From assembly GCA_963543015.1 (NCBI GenBank), contig CAUTYZ010000002.1:165967-229966 (forward strand): a stretch of 64,000 nucleotides of DNA, in the 5' to 3' direction. This DNA comes from Alloscardovia sp963543015 (lineage in GTDB: Bacteria; Actinomycetota; Actinomycetes; Actinomycetales; Bifidobacteriaceae). Within the stretch, counting starts at the first letter, position 1. Each line of letters opens with the position of its first letter. The notes beneath the pieces are model-generated. The model was not told where the DNA came from, did not search any database, and worked only from the letters and a program-made list of their open reading frames with translations. Shown piece by piece: positions 44,153-53,327 of the stretch. The translations under genes were made by a program, and so were the position numbers.

Positions 44153-45199
44153 TTAGAACAGCGAGGTGACATCATCCGGTGGTGTTAATCCAAGATGATT
44201 CCATGCTTTTGCCGTTGCTACACGACCACGAGGAGTACGTGCCATGAATCCTTCTCTCACAAGATATGGTTCGCATACCGTTTCAACGGTTTCTGCTTCT
44301 TCACCCACCATAGCCGCGAGATTGTTCAGACCGACCGGTCCCCCAGCAAACTGGCGACACATTGCAGTGAGCACAGCAATATCTAAACGATCAAGACCTT
44401 CGGAATCAATCTGATAGAGTTCAAGTGCATCAAGTACTGCATCTGACGTAACACGTTGCAAATTATGTACAATTGCCCAATCACGCACACGTCGTAGTAA
44501 TCGATTAGCGACACGTGGTGTACCGCGTGAACGAACTGACAATTCGTAAGCGGCATCCTCATCAACTGTAATGCCGAGTACATCAGCGGATCGAAGTATC
44601 AATCTCTTGAGCTCGCTATGAGGATAATAATCCAGATGCGCAGTGAAGCCGAATCGTGCTCGCAGTGGTGATGGCAGCATGCCTTCTCGCGTCGTAGCGC
44701 CGATGACGGTAAATCGCGGAAGCGTCAGCGGAATAGACGATGCTCCTGGTCCCTTTCCGACCATGACGTCTACTCGGAAATCTTCCATCGCGATATACAA
44801 CAATTCCTCAGCAGCGCGAGGCAAGCGGTGAATCTCATCGATAAAGAGTACTTCACCCTCATCGAGTGAGGACACAATAGATGCCAAATCTCCTGCATGC
44901 TGGATAGCAGGACCAGACGTCACACGAATAGGAACACCCAATTCATGAGCCACAATCATTGATAAAGTAGTTTTTCCCAGTCCCGGAGGGCCAGCTAAAA
45001 GGATATGATCTGGTGGAACACCACGTAATTGGGCCGCATCTAAGAAAAGCTTCATTTGCGCTTTAAGATGTGGTTGACCGATAAAAGTCTCTAAGGTATC
45101 AGGGCGCAATTCTTCATCGCTGACCTGTTCGTTATTTTGAGGTTCAGCAGACACCATACGCAAGGACTCTTCACGCGCATCATTGAGGAATTCAGACAT
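44153..45199 (-). CDS. ruvB: Holliday junction branch-migration helicase RuvB
   Basis: AAA+ motor of the RuvABC resolvasome. 348 residues: Walker A GPPGLGKTTL, Walker B LFIDEIHR, sensor GATTREGMLPSPLRARFG, and a C-terminal winged helix ending with RTPRGRVAT. The start directly follows the ruvA stop, so the two are coupled. A LexA box before ruvA should control both. Confidence 0.97.
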   Translation of the reverse strand: MSEFLNDAREESLRMVSAEPQNNEQVSDEELRPDTLETFIGQPHLKAQMKLFLDAAQLRGVPPDHILLAGPPGLGKTTLSMIVAHELGVPIRVTSGPAIQHAGDLASIVSSLDEGEVLFIDEIHRLPRAAEELLYIAMEDFRVDVMVGKGPGASSIPLTLPRFTVIGATTREGMLPSPLRARFGFTAHLDYYPHSELKRLILRSADVLGITVDEDAAYELSVRSRGTPRVANRLLRRVRDWAIVHNLQRVTSDAVLDALELYQIDSEGLDRLDIAVLTAMCRQFAGGPVGLNNLAAMVGEEAETVETVCEPYLVREGFMARTPRGRVATAKAWNHLGLTPPDDVTSLF

Positions 45200-45841
45200 T
45201 TATCGTCCCCTATCTAAACGTGACAAAGCATGTCTTAAGAGCACAGGAACATCCTGCTCGGTCAGTGGCGATGTCAATTCAAGCTCTTCGATAGATGTTT
45301 TAACAGCTGCTGTCGCATCATGCTGCTGCCATCCAAGGGAAAGCATTCCCTGAACGACTTGACTAGCATAAATATCGAGATCATCCGGTGCCTGAGTTTC
45401 TCGTGATTGAGAAGGCTTATCCTCGTCAGTAATCAACGAGTCAAGATTTACGGATCCGCTCAGTTCTACGATAATTTTCTGTGCGCCCTTCTTGCCTAAG
45501 CCAGGAGCTCGTGTCAGGGCAGTGACATTATTGTCGTGAATCGCATGAGCGAGCTCATCGCCGCTCAGTGTAGACAAAATAGCCATCGCAACTTTCGGAC
45601 CAATACCGCTAACCTTTTGAAGTTGAGCGAATAATTCTTGACTCGTCTTATGTAAGAAGCCATATAGCGAAATGGCATCTTGAGAAACAGCCATAGTAGT
45701 CAGAACAAAAGTTTGTCGACCTTGGTGAAGCTGATTGAGATCTCGGGTAGACATGCGAACGCTGTACCCTACTCCTGCGACTTCAATTATCGCTTGAGTG
45801 GTATCTATTGCGATGACTTCACCGCGCAAACTCGCAATCAT
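45200..45841 (-). CDS. ruvA: Holliday junction DNA-binding protein RuvA
   Basis: 213 residues. The N-terminal OB domain opens MIASLRGEVIAID and the helix-hairpin-helix segments LQKVSGIGPKVAMAIL and LTRAPGLGKKGAQKII are intact; domain III at the C-terminus contacts RuvB. GGAAGGTG precedes the ATG. The 68-base gap after ruvC contains a LexA box, so ruvAB can be induced separately from ruvC. Confidence 0.96.
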   Translation of the reverse strand: MIASLRGEVIAIDTTQAIIEVAGVGYSVRMSTRDLNQLHQGRQTFVLTTMAVSQDAISLYGFLHKTSQELFAQLQKVSGIGPKVAMAILSTLSGDELAHAIHDNNVTALTRAPGLGKKGAQKIIVELSGSVNLDSLITDEDKPSQSRETQAPDDLDIYASQVVQGMLSLGWQQHDATAAVKTSIEELELTSPLTEQDVPVLLRHALSRLDRGR

Positions 45842-45885
45842 CTCATCACCTTCCGATTCGTTGACATAAAACGAGAATTCACCAT

Positions 45886-45901
45886 TCGAACATTTGTTCG
45901 A
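45886..45901. promoter_or_regulatory. LexA (SOS) box upstream of ruvAB
   Basis: TCGAACATTTGTTCGA is a 16-bp sequence with perfect outer symmetry that matches the Gram-positive/actinobacterial LexA box CGAAC-N4-GTTCG exactly. It lies 45 bases before the ruvA ATG on the minus strand, where it would overlap a promoter. Confidence 0.82.
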
Positions 45902-45909
45902 TTTCTAGC

Positions 45910-46491
45910 TTACATATCTCGTCGGACACCACGACCTGGTCGTGCTTTACGCTGGGCATCTGCCCATTGTTTCTGAGCTTTTGTCAAATGTTGCTCTCGC
46001 TCGCCACCCTCAATTGCACCTGCTGGACGGAGAGCATGGCAGATAGCCAATCCTAAAGCATCAGCAGCATCAGGCGGATTAACAATGGTATTCAGTCCCA
46101 AAATCTTCGTAACCATCGCTTGCATTTGCGCTTTCGTTGCTTGACCATTACCCGTTACAGCAAGTTTTGCTTCTGTAGGCGTGTGCAGCGCTACAGGAAT
46201 TCCTCGTTGAGCAGCTGCCACCATAGCAAGGCCTGCTGCTTGAGCTGTTCCTAATACTGTGTTTCGATTTTCTTGTGCGAACACACGTTCGATAGACACG
46301 ACATCGGGAGCAAACTCATCCAACTTTGCACTAAGCCCATTAAAGATAGCGAGTAATCGTGCATCTTGAGGGGTATTTGGCTGCGTGCGGACGACGTCAA
46401 CATGCAAAAAAGAAAGCCGGCGCGAACGGCCGACTTCTATGACGCCGACTCCGCAGCGAGTAAGCCCGGGGTCAACTCCAAGAATAATCAT
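45910..46491 (-). CDS. ruvC: crossover junction endodeoxyribonuclease RuvC
   Basis: 193 residues; resolves Holliday junctions. Acidic catalytic residues are visible in ILGVDPGLTRCG (Asp), VVSIERVF (Glu) and NPPDAADALGLAICH (two Asp). A basic C-terminal tail of about 25 residues extends the family core. The ATG follows the yebC stop directly (TAAATG), so translation is coupled. Confidence 0.95.
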   Translation of the reverse strand: MIILGVDPGLTRCGVGVIEVGRSRRLSFLHVDVVRTQPNTPQDARLLAIFNGLSAKLDEFAPDVVSIERVFAQENRNTVLGTAQAAGLAMVAAAQRGIPVALHTPTEAKLAVTGNGQATKAQMQAMVTKILGLNTIVNPPDAADALGLAICHALRPAGAIEGGEREQHLTKAQKQWADAQRKARPGRGVRRDM

Positions 46492-47247
46492 TTACTCTTC
46501 GTCTAACTGTGCCATTACTTCGTCGGAAGCTGTCCAGTTTGCAAAGATGTCCTGAACGTCATCAAGTTCGTCCAAAGCATCGATGAGGCGATTTACCTTT
46601 ACAGCAGATTCGTAATCGAGCTCCACTTCATTCAAAGGAAGAAGAGTGGATTCTGCTGAATCGTAATCAAATCCTGCATCCTGAATTGCCTTACGGACAG
46701 TTACAACGTCGCTTGGCTGGGTGGTAATGGTGAAGACATCCTCATCATCTGTGACATCTTCAGCGCCAGCTTCTGCTGCAACTTCAAAGAGAGCATCAAA
46801 ATCGGCACCTTCAGAAGGTACAACAATCTGTCCCTTACGCTCGAAGTTGAAGGATACAGAACCATTTTCTGCCAAAGAACCACCGTTCTTAGACAAAGTC
46901 GAACGAACATCAGCTGCTGCACGATTACGGTTATCGGTCAAGCAGTTGATAATCAAGCCAATTCCGCCAGGTGCATAACCTTCATATGTAATCTCTTCAT
47001 AGTTTGCACCGCCCGCTTCTTCACCAGAACCGCGCTTTACTGCACGAGTGATGTTATCTGCTGGAAGGGAATTCTTCTTTGCCTTTGTGATTGCATCGTA
47101 GAGTGCTGGATTACCATCTGGATCGCCACCACCATTACGTGCTGCAATTTCAATGTTCTTTACAAGCTTTGCAAAGAGCTTACCACGCTTTGCGTCAATA
47201 GCTGCCTTCTTATGCTTTGTGGTAGCCCATTTGGAATGTCCTGACAT
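46492..47247 (-). CDS. yebC: YebC/PmpR family regulatory protein
   Basis: 251 residues of the YebC family, opening MSGHSKWATTKHKKAAIDAK, with NITRAVKRGSG and EGYAPGGIGLIIN. Members have been described as transcription regulators and, more recently, as factors that help ribosomes through difficult sequences. GGAG precedes the ATG. It lies directly before ruvC as in most actinobacteria. Confidence 0.93.
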   Translation of the reverse strand: MSGHSKWATTKHKKAAIDAKRGKLFAKLVKNIEIAARNGGGDPDGNPALYDAITKAKKNSLPADNITRAVKRGSGEEAGGANYEEITYEGYAPGGIGLIINCLTDNRNRAAADVRSTLSKNGGSLAENGSVSFNFERKGQIVVPSEGADFDALFEVAAEAGAEDVTDDEDVFTITTQPSDVVTVRKAIQDAGFDYDSAESTLLPLNEVELDYESAVKVNRLIDALDELDDVQDIFANWTASDEVMAQLDEE

Positions 47248-47371
47248 GACTCTCCTCGTGAATTATTACTAATAAACCTTTGTTATTTTATGCTTTCCAT
47301 CAGACAGTACAACTGAGCGCGTACTCTTATGCGAGTTTTTTGCAGAATTGACCGTCTTGCCCGACCATGCT

Positions 47372-48007
47372 TTACGCTTTGTGAATTTCGCGTAATTGCG
47401 CCTGAATATACACCGTATGAATGCGTTGATATACCGTGATAATTCCCAATACACTGAGTAATATCATGGCGCAGCTCAGCACAGCAACTGGTACTCCGAG
47501 CCCTGTAATTCCCATCGCAACGAAGATTATGAGTATGCGATCAGAGCGTGTCGCTATACCAATTTTCGCCTCAAAACCCACTGCTTCTGCACGGGCACGC
47601 GCATACGGAGTTACGAATGATGTCATCATCGCAATTGCTGAAGCGATAAGACCAGCGATAATCCAAGGATTGTGAACATCGCAATGAAGCGCAAAATACA
47701 GCACAACAGAGAGAACGATTGCCCAGTCTGCGATGCGGTCAAGCGTAGAATCAAGAAATGCTCCGAATTCAGTGCCACCTGTGGTAAGTGCCGCTACCGA
47801 GCCATCCAATGAATCAAACAACACAAGAAGTGTCGTTATCAAAGTTCCTACGAAAAGGTAGCCCGAAATACCAGTCAGAAGCGCTGAAATGCTCGTGCCA
47901 ATTGCGCCTACAATGGTGACCGTATTCGCCGTAAAATGCAGTCGAATCAGTAAACGAGCTATCGGCTCAATCAATTTCTTGAATGGCGTACGAATATTTT
48001 CTAACAT
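47372..48007 (-). CDS. phosphatidylinositol phosphate synthase-like CDP-alcohol phosphatidyltransferase
   Basis: 211 residues with about six membrane helices. The catalytic pattern is D-xx-DG-xx-A...G-xxx-D-xxx-D, read as DSLDGSVAAL...GAFLDSTLD; the usual AR pair reads AAL. Its place directly after a HIT gene and thrS matches mycobacterial pgsA1 (Rv2612c), the PI-phosphate synthase. The PatA and PimA genes that follow there are absent. The start overlaps the HIT stop by 7 bases. Confidence 0.82.
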   Translation of the reverse strand: MLENIRTPFKKLIEPIARLLIRLHFTANTVTIVGAIGTSISALLTGISGYLFVGTLITTLLVLFDSLDGSVAALTTGGTEFGAFLDSTLDRIADWAIVLSVVLYFALHCDVHNPWIIAGLIASAIAMMTSFVTPYARARAEAVGFEAKIGIATRSDRILIIFVAMGITGLGVPVAVLSCAMILLSVLGIITVYQRIHTVYIQAQLREIHKA

Positions 48008-48603
48008 GTGAATCCGAACTCGTGTGTGATTTTTTGAGCTTCCGCCGCATACGCAGCGCGCTGATTTTCAAGCAAAATAGGCATTGTACGAGTTTGAGCA
48101 ACGATAGGCATGAAATTAGAATCTCCAACCCATCGAGGAACGACGTGTTGATGAAGATGCGTGGCAACACCTGCTCCCCCAGCCTCGCCTTGGTTCACGC
48201 CGATATTGTAGCCATCCGGATGAGACACATTCTTCATAATTGTCATAGCAAATTGCGTTGCCTTCTCGAACTCCAGAAGAACCTTATCGTCATGAAGATC
48301 AGTCAGCATGGCTACGTGCTCGTTTGGACACACCATCACATGACCAGAATTATATGGATACAAGTTCATGATGATAAAGACGTTCTCACCACGCCACACA
48401 ATCAAACCATCGTCATCGGATTGAGTGAGTGCATGGCAAAATGGGCATGCAGGATGCTGCTTCGAATTTTCAGATGTCTCTTCGGCGCTTTTATCGCGCA
48501 AAATATAGGACATACGATGTGGTGTCCACAAGCGCTCATAATGATCTTCTTGAGCAGGAAAATCTCGCGGATCGTCAATTCTTACTTCATTCATTTCACT
48601 CAT
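48001..48603 (-). CDS. HIT-domain hydrolase/AP4A-phosphorylase-like protein
   Basis: 200 residues. The histidine triad is complete in HLHQHVVPRW, with NIGVNQGEAGGAGVATH just before, and a CPFCH zinc-type motif lies near residue 50. These features place it with Ap4A phosphorylase-like HIT proteins (Rv2613c type). It is coupled to thrS upstream and to the PI-phosphate synthase downstream, an arrangement conserved in actinobacteria. Confidence 0.88.
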   Translation of the reverse strand: MSEMNEVRIDDPRDFPAQEDHYERLWTPHRMSYILRDKSAEETSENSKQHPACPFCHALTQSDDDGLIVWRGENVFIIMNLYPYNSGHVMVCPNEHVAMLTDLHDDKVLLEFEKATQFAMTIMKNVSHPDGYNIGVNQGEAGGAGVATHLHQHVVPRWVGDSNFMPIVAQTRTMPILLENQRAAYAAEAQKITHEFGFTC

Positions 48604-48624
48604 ACCTTGACTTTACGCATACGA

Positions 48625-48658
48625 AACGACCTTGAAAGTTTTAACTCTCAAGGTCGTT
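48625..48658 (-). terminator. hairpin between thrS and the HIT gene
   Basis: 16-bp stem with one mismatch (48625-48640 with 48643-48658; core AACGACCTTGA/TCAAGGTCGTT), two-base loop. It stands after the thrS stop, so HIT and lipid genes may be expressed at a different level from thrS. Confidence 0.7.
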
Positions 48659-48691
48659 ATATTTTACGTGGAAATTATCTCACGATGTCAC

Positions 48692-50749
48692 TTACTCAGC
48701 TGCTGGTGCTGGAAGTTCAGCATCCGTTGCAGCTGCGAAATCCTCAGCAGAATTAATCAACGCATGGGATTCCAGTGCCTGATTAATCCATTCGACAGCA
48801 GTATCCACGTTAATTCCATTGAGCTGGCTGCCATCGCGGAAACGGAAGGATACAGCGTTATTGTTCATATCCTCTTCGCCCACGATCAAGATGAATGGGA
48901 CCTTGGACTTGGATGCGTTACGAATCTTCTTGCCGAAGCGATCGTTAGAAGCATCTACCTCATAGCGAACCATGTTCTTGTCGAGCTTCTCAATAACAGA
49001 ATAGACATGATCCAAGCAATTCTCAGCAACTGGAACACCCAAAACCTGTACTGGAGCAATCCATGCTGGGAATGCGCCAGAGTAATGCTCGAGCAAAATT
49101 GCGAAGAAGCGTTCGATAGAACCGAAGAGAGCGCGGTGAATCATTACTGGGCGCTGGCGAGTGCCGTCAGCAGCAATGTATTCCAAATCAAAACGCTCTG
49201 GAAGGTTGAAATCAAGCTGAATCGTCGAAACCTGCCATGTACGGCCCAGTGCATCACGAGCCTGAACAGAAATCTTTGGACCGTAGAATGCAGCACCTGC
49301 TGGATCGTCTACGAGTTCGAGACCGGATTCCTTAGCAACGGATGCAAGAGTATTGGTTGCTTCTTCCCAAATCTCATCCGAGCCGACGTACTTGTGCTCA
49401 TCCTTGGTGGAAAGCTCAAGATAGAAGTCATTCAAACCGAAGTCACGAAGAAGGTTAAGAACGAAGTTCAGCAAGCTCTTCAATTCATCACGCATCTGCT
49501 CACGAGTGCAGTAAATGTGAGAATCGTCCTGAGTTAAGCCGCGTACACGAGTCAAACCGTGAACAACGCCCGACTTCTCATAACGGTATACAGTACCAAA
49601 CTCAAAAAGACGCAAAGGCAATTCACGATATGAACGCTGACGGGACTTGAAAATCAAGTTATGCATTGGGCAATTCATTGGCTTCAAATAGTAGTCGAAG
49701 CCTTCCTTAGTGATATTGCCATCTTCATCGCGTTCCTCATCAAGATGCATTGGAGGGTACATACCATCCTTGTACCACTGCAAATGACCGGAAGTTTCGT
49801 ATAAACCGCCCTTAGTGATGTGAGGGGTCTGGACGAAGGAGTAACCGTGGCGCTTGTGAAGCTCGGTGGAGTATTCCTTCATCGCATTAATAATTGCTGC
49901 GCCCTTTGGGTGGAATACTGCAAGACCAGAACCAATTTCATCTGGGAAGGAGAACAAATCCATCTCAGCGCCAAGCTTACGATGATCGCGCTTTGCTGCT
50001 TCTTCGAGACGGTTGAGGTAATCCTTCAAATCATCCTTAGATGCCCATGCGGTTCCGTAAATACGCTGAAGCATAGGATTGTGTTCGTTGCCGCGCCAAT
50101 ACGCTGCAGCTGCACGCTGGATCTTGAAAGCCTTAATGAATCGAGTATTTGGCAGATGAGGACCATGGCACAAGTCCTTCCATACAACGTTTCCATCGCG
50201 GTCAACGTTGTCGTAGAAGCTCAACTCGCCCTGGGAAACCTCAATAGCTTCCTCAGCGCTGATCTGGTCTTCTGCTGCATCGATAAGTTCGAGCTTGTAT
50301 GGCTGGTCAGCTTCTTCAGCGCGTGCTTCTTCCTCAGTAACAACACGGCGAACAAAACGCTGGCTTTCCTTAATAATGCGCTGCATGCTCTTTTCAATTT
50401 CCTTCAACTCATCAGGAGTGAAAGGTTCGTCAACGTCAAAGTCGTAATAGAAGCCGTCCTTAATTACTGGGCCAATGCCAAGCTTTGCGTTTGGACGAAT
50501 CCGCTGAACTGCCTGAGCCATGACGTGAGTTGCGGAATGGCGCATAATTGCCAAACCATCTTCACTGTCGAGGGCAATGGATTCCACAACATCGCCTTCA
50601 GAAAGAGGCGTATACAAATCGCGTGGATTTCCATTGATACGAACTGCGATGATGTCTTTATCATCCGCGAAAAGTTCAGTTCCAGTTACGTTGGAATCAA
50701 TTACTTGAGGTTCACCGTTAACGGTGATATGAAGAGAAGCTGCTGACAC
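48692..50749 (-). CDS. thrS: threonyl-tRNA synthetase
   Basis: 685-residue class II synthetase: TGS domain (residues 1-65), editing domain with a HxxxH-type site (SATHVMAQAV), catalytic core with KPMNCPMHNLIF (zinc Cys), motif 2 RVRGLTQDDSHIYC and motif 3 HRALFGSIERFF, then the anticodon-binding domain. I looked for a T-box leader upstream and found none. Confidence 0.97.
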   Translation of the reverse strand: MSAASLHITVNGEPQVIDSNVTGTELFADDKDIIAVRINGNPRDLYTPLSEGDVVESIALDSEDGLAIMRHSATHVMAQAVQRIRPNAKLGIGPVIKDGFYYDFDVDEPFTPDELKEIEKSMQRIIKESQRFVRRVVTEEEARAEEADQPYKLELIDAAEDQISAEEAIEVSQGELSFYDNVDRDGNVVWKDLCHGPHLPNTRFIKAFKIQRAAAAYWRGNEHNPMLQRIYGTAWASKDDLKDYLNRLEEAAKRDHRKLGAEMDLFSFPDEIGSGLAVFHPKGAAIINAMKEYSTELHKRHGYSFVQTPHITKGGLYETSGHLQWYKDGMYPPMHLDEERDEDGNITKEGFDYYLKPMNCPMHNLIFKSRQRSYRELPLRLFEFGTVYRYEKSGVVHGLTRVRGLTQDDSHIYCTREQMRDELKSLLNFVLNLLRDFGLNDFYLELSTKDEHKYVGSDEIWEEATNTLASVAKESGLELVDDPAGAAFYGPKISVQARDALGRTWQVSTIQLDFNLPERFDLEYIAADGTRQRPVMIHRALFGSIERFFAILLEHYSGAFPAWIAPVQVLGVPVAENCLDHVYSVIEKLDKNMVRYEVDASNDRFGKKIRNASKSKVPFILIVGEEDMNNNAVSFRFRDGSQLNGINVDTAVEWINQALESHALINSAEDFAAATDAELPAPAAE

Positions 50750-51017
50750 AGTCTTATTCCTTTACATTCGTGGGTCCGCGTTACAGGTGCAGACCGCTTG
50801 TTTGTTCAATAAAAGACTAGGAGGACGAGCGGACTTCTGGGAGGGTCCGTGGGGTCAGGGTCAGGTTTTGGCTTGAGTTGTGGGCTTTTAGGAGGATGTT
50901 TTTGGTGACGTTGCGGATGAAAGGGACGAGCTGTGGAATCAGGTTTTGGGGTGGAAAAAGCTGCACGAAAGTCTGGCAAAAGCTCAGAACGTGTGTGGTG
51001 AAAGCGTTGCTATCACT

Positions 51018-51092
51018 TTGTTTGCACTTTCTTCCACAGTGAGCTCCTATTCCCTATGATGCGGATGCTGAGATGGAAGAAAATGCAAACAA
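51018..51092. repeat. inverted-repeat element, copy 1
   Basis: Left arm TTGTTTGCACTTTCTTCCA (51018-51036), right arm 51074-51092 its reverse complement with one mismatch. Unit length 75 bases; the 37-base centre is not shared with the other copies. Confidence 0.88.
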
Positions 51093-51222
51093 TGAGAGTG
51101 GCGAAAAACTGGCGACTGTCTCTTTACGATCTGTGTGTGAGTATGCGACTGTGCGAGTGTGTGAGAAAGCGGAGTTTTCGAAGGATTAACGAGGCTGATA
51201 ATTATGTGAATTGGGTTAGCAT

Positions 51223-51299
51223 CTTGTTTGCACTTTCTTCCATCAGGCCGGTCTTTTCGGACATATAGTTAGGTCTGCATGGAATAAAATGCAAACAAG
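51223..51299. repeat. inverted-repeat element, copy 2
   Basis: Left arm CTTGTTTGCACTTTCTTCCA (51223-51242, plus T), right arm 51279-51299 with two mismatches. Unit length 77. The centre holds CTTTTCGG, also found in copy 3. Confidence 0.88.
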
Positions 51300-51492
51300 T
51301 ATAGTAAGGCTTATATTGATCTACCTCGCTTAACCACTTTCGCGCTAACCGACGAATAATAGCGACTCGAAAGTAGAAATGACCACAGATAGGCCTACAT
51401 AATCAAGCCAGCTATCCATCACTCACTGAAGATGCTGTACCTCATGCTTAATTGATTAAAGGCTCCTGAAGGGCGTCCTTGACATTTTCATA

Positions 51493-51569
51493 TTGTTTTG
51501 CATTTTCTTCCATGACTATCTTCTAGGAGTACGACTTTTCGGCATGCAATGGAAGAAAGTGCAAACAAG
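51493..51569. repeat. inverted-repeat element, copy 3
   Basis: Left arm TGTTTTGCATTTTCTTCCAT (51494-51513), right arm ATGGAAGAAAGTGCAAACAA (51549-51568). Unit length about 77. Right arms of copies 2 and 3 both end with CAAACAAG. Confidence 0.88.
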
Positions 51570-51737
51570 TGGTACCTTACAAAACGGTCATCCAGCGCCT
51601 CACCCAATTGTAAAGATAAAAGATAGCCGCAAAGAAAGTCGTCAATATCGCATAGCTTGCCAAAGCTACACAGCTCTCATGAGAATGAAAAACAAAAATG
51701 CTAAAAACGAAATCTAAGATAAGAAAGACACACAACG

Positions 51738-51810
<73 letters not shown>

Positions 51811-51834
51811 TTACTGGGTCCTTATATTTTAGAG

Positions 51835-51907
<73 letters not shown>

Positions 51908-51920
51908 AAAATATAAAGAG

Positions 51921-51991
51921 AGGTGAGTACGAGAGTCGAACTCGTCTATACGGCTTTGCAGGCCGCTGCCTAACCGCTTGGCTAACTCACC
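51921..51991 (-). tRNA. tRNA-Cys (GCA)
   Basis: 71-nt cloverleaf; acceptor GGTGAGT/ACTCACC, anticodon loop CTGCAAA gives GCA, discriminator base T(U) as expected for tRNA-Cys. No encoded CCA. Confidence 0.96.
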
Positions 51992-52015
51992 GCTAGAGGT
52001 CAACTCGACTGACCG

Positions 52016-52088
52016 AGCGGACAACGGGACTCGAACCCGCGGTCTCGACCTTGGCAAGGTCGCGCTTTACCAGCTAAGCTATGTCCGC
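52016..52088 (-). tRNA. tRNA-Gly (GCC)
   Basis: 73-nt cloverleaf; acceptor GCGGACA/TGTCCGC, anticodon loop TTGCCAA gives GCC, discriminator T(U). It is the first gene of the minus-strand cluster Gly-Cys-Val-Val. Confidence 0.97.
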
Positions 52089-52303
52089 ATGTACCGCTTG
52101 AAGTTTCCTTCTTGCTAAGCACGAGATATAACTATAACGATGAGCAATGGCTCGGTCAAGTTACGGCGTGTTGTTCGTCAGAAACGTCGCTCACTACCAA
52201 CACATTGCCGCCTCCTTCTCCTCAGCATTTTTAATTTTCACAGAAAATATGCCTGTGGCGAGAATCACTATATAGTTTTTCGCATTCTCGTATGCTTAAA
52301 AGC

Positions 52304-53200
52304 ATGAGTGAATTTGAAGAGATCTTTGCGCAGGAAAATATACCTTCCCAAGCGGACCGTACAGTTATGCTGACCGCGTTTGAGGGTTGGAACGATGCGG
52401 GCCAAGTTGCTTCGCAGACATTGAACCACCTTATTAACGAGTATTCGACACAAGCTCGTGAGGTTGCGCATATTTGCTGCGGAAGTTTCTTTGATTACAC
52501 CACTACTCGACCGGTTGTTGTTAACGTGAACAATAAACGCAAGATTATGTGGCCTGAGACAACGTTTACGGAAATTGATATCGACCCGACTTTGACGCTG
52601 CTTGTTCAGATCGGGCCTGAGCCTAATTTCCGATGGACAGAATTTGCTCAGCGCACGTTATCTATTGCGGAAGAACGCGAAGTAGATGAGATTATCACAC
52701 TCGGCTCTATGTACGCGGATTGCACTCATACTCGCCCGCTCCCCCTGTATTTTGCAGATACGGCCGATAATTCTGCTGACGAAAATTCATATGAAGGCCC
52801 AATTGGTATGACGAGTGTCTTGAATTTCACGGCAGTTGATAACGGATATATGTCTCATTCCATGTGGATTTCTTTGCCATCCTACAGCCAATACATCGAT
52901 TCCCAGGATAACCCTATGGCGATGCTGCGTATGCTTGACGAGTTGTCGCGATATTTGGGTGTGTCCTTGAACGCTGGAAAATTGCCGTTTTTGTCGCTCA
53001 AATGGCAGACGCAGGCAGATATGTTGTCGACGATGAATCCGGAAATTAGCGAATATATTTCGACGATGGAAAAATACTACGACAATGAGGAGCGCATGAA
53101 TGCATTCTCCCCTAAAGCCGCATCGGATCTTGTCGATGAGGCTGAGAAGTTTTTGCGCGGTTTCAGCTTGGGAAATGCTGACACGGGAGAAACTGCATAA
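52304..53200 (+). CDS. PAC2 family protein
   Basis: 298 residues related to proteasome assembly chaperone 2. It shows the FEGWNDAGQVASQTLNHL segment near the N-terminus and TLLVQIGPEPNFRW in the core. Bacterial PAC2 proteins are common in actinobacteria, including species without a proteasome; function unknown. An in-frame ATG at 52292 is an alternative start. TATGCT at 52291-52296 could serve as a -10 for a leaderless start at 52304. A strong terminator follows. Confidence 0.85.
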   Translation: MSEFEEIFAQENIPSQADRTVMLTAFEGWNDAGQVASQTLNHLINEYSTQAREVAHICCGSFFDYTTTRPVVVNVNNKRKIMWPETTFTEIDIDPTLTLLVQIGPEPNFRWTEFAQRTLSIAEEREVDEIITLGSMYADCTHTRPLPLYFADTADNSADENSYEGPIGMTSVLNFTAVDNGYMSHSMWISLPSYSQYIDSQDNPMAMLRMLDELSRYLGVSLNAGKLPFLSLKWQTQADMLSTMNPEISEYISTMEKYYDNEERMNAFSPKAASDLVDEAEKFLRGFSLGNADTGETA

Positions 53201-53221
53201 TTTCCCCAGAAAAATACATAC

Positions 53222-53253
53222 GAGGTTGGAATCTTAGGTTCCAACCTCTTTTT
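53222..53253 (+). terminator. terminator after the PAC2 gene
   Basis: Perfect 10-bp stem GAGGTTGGAA (53222-53231) with TTCCAACCTC (53239-53248), then TTTTT. A second stem, TTTGGGGCAG (53273-53282) with 53298-53307, faces the convergent permease remnant. Confidence 0.88.
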
Positions 53254-53327
53254 ATTATATGTTTTTATATGTTTTGGGGCAGCTACCACACTGGCAACTG
53301 CCCCAAAGTTGTATGACGTGACTGAGA

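Larger units (their letters stand above)
50750..51737. other. 988-bp gene-poor region with three inverted-repeat elements
   Basis: No convincing gene. Bases 50820-50960 are unusually G/T-rich on the plus strand and differ from the surroundings. Three related inverted-repeat units follow (listed separately). Two short plus-strand frames (51056-51268 and 51493-51717) cover repeat arms and lack ribosome sites, so I do not call them. The region lies between thrS and the tRNA cluster and must also hold the thrS promoter. Confidence 0.6.

Noticed and set aside
50750..50960. T-box or other leader riboswitch for thrS
   Set aside because: The conserved T-box sequence is not present on the minus strand, and no anti-terminator pair is visible.
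51018..51569. CRISPR array or integron attC sites
   Set aside because: Only three units, arms inverted within each unit, irregular distances of 205 and 270 bases, no cas or integrase genes, and no attC core sites.
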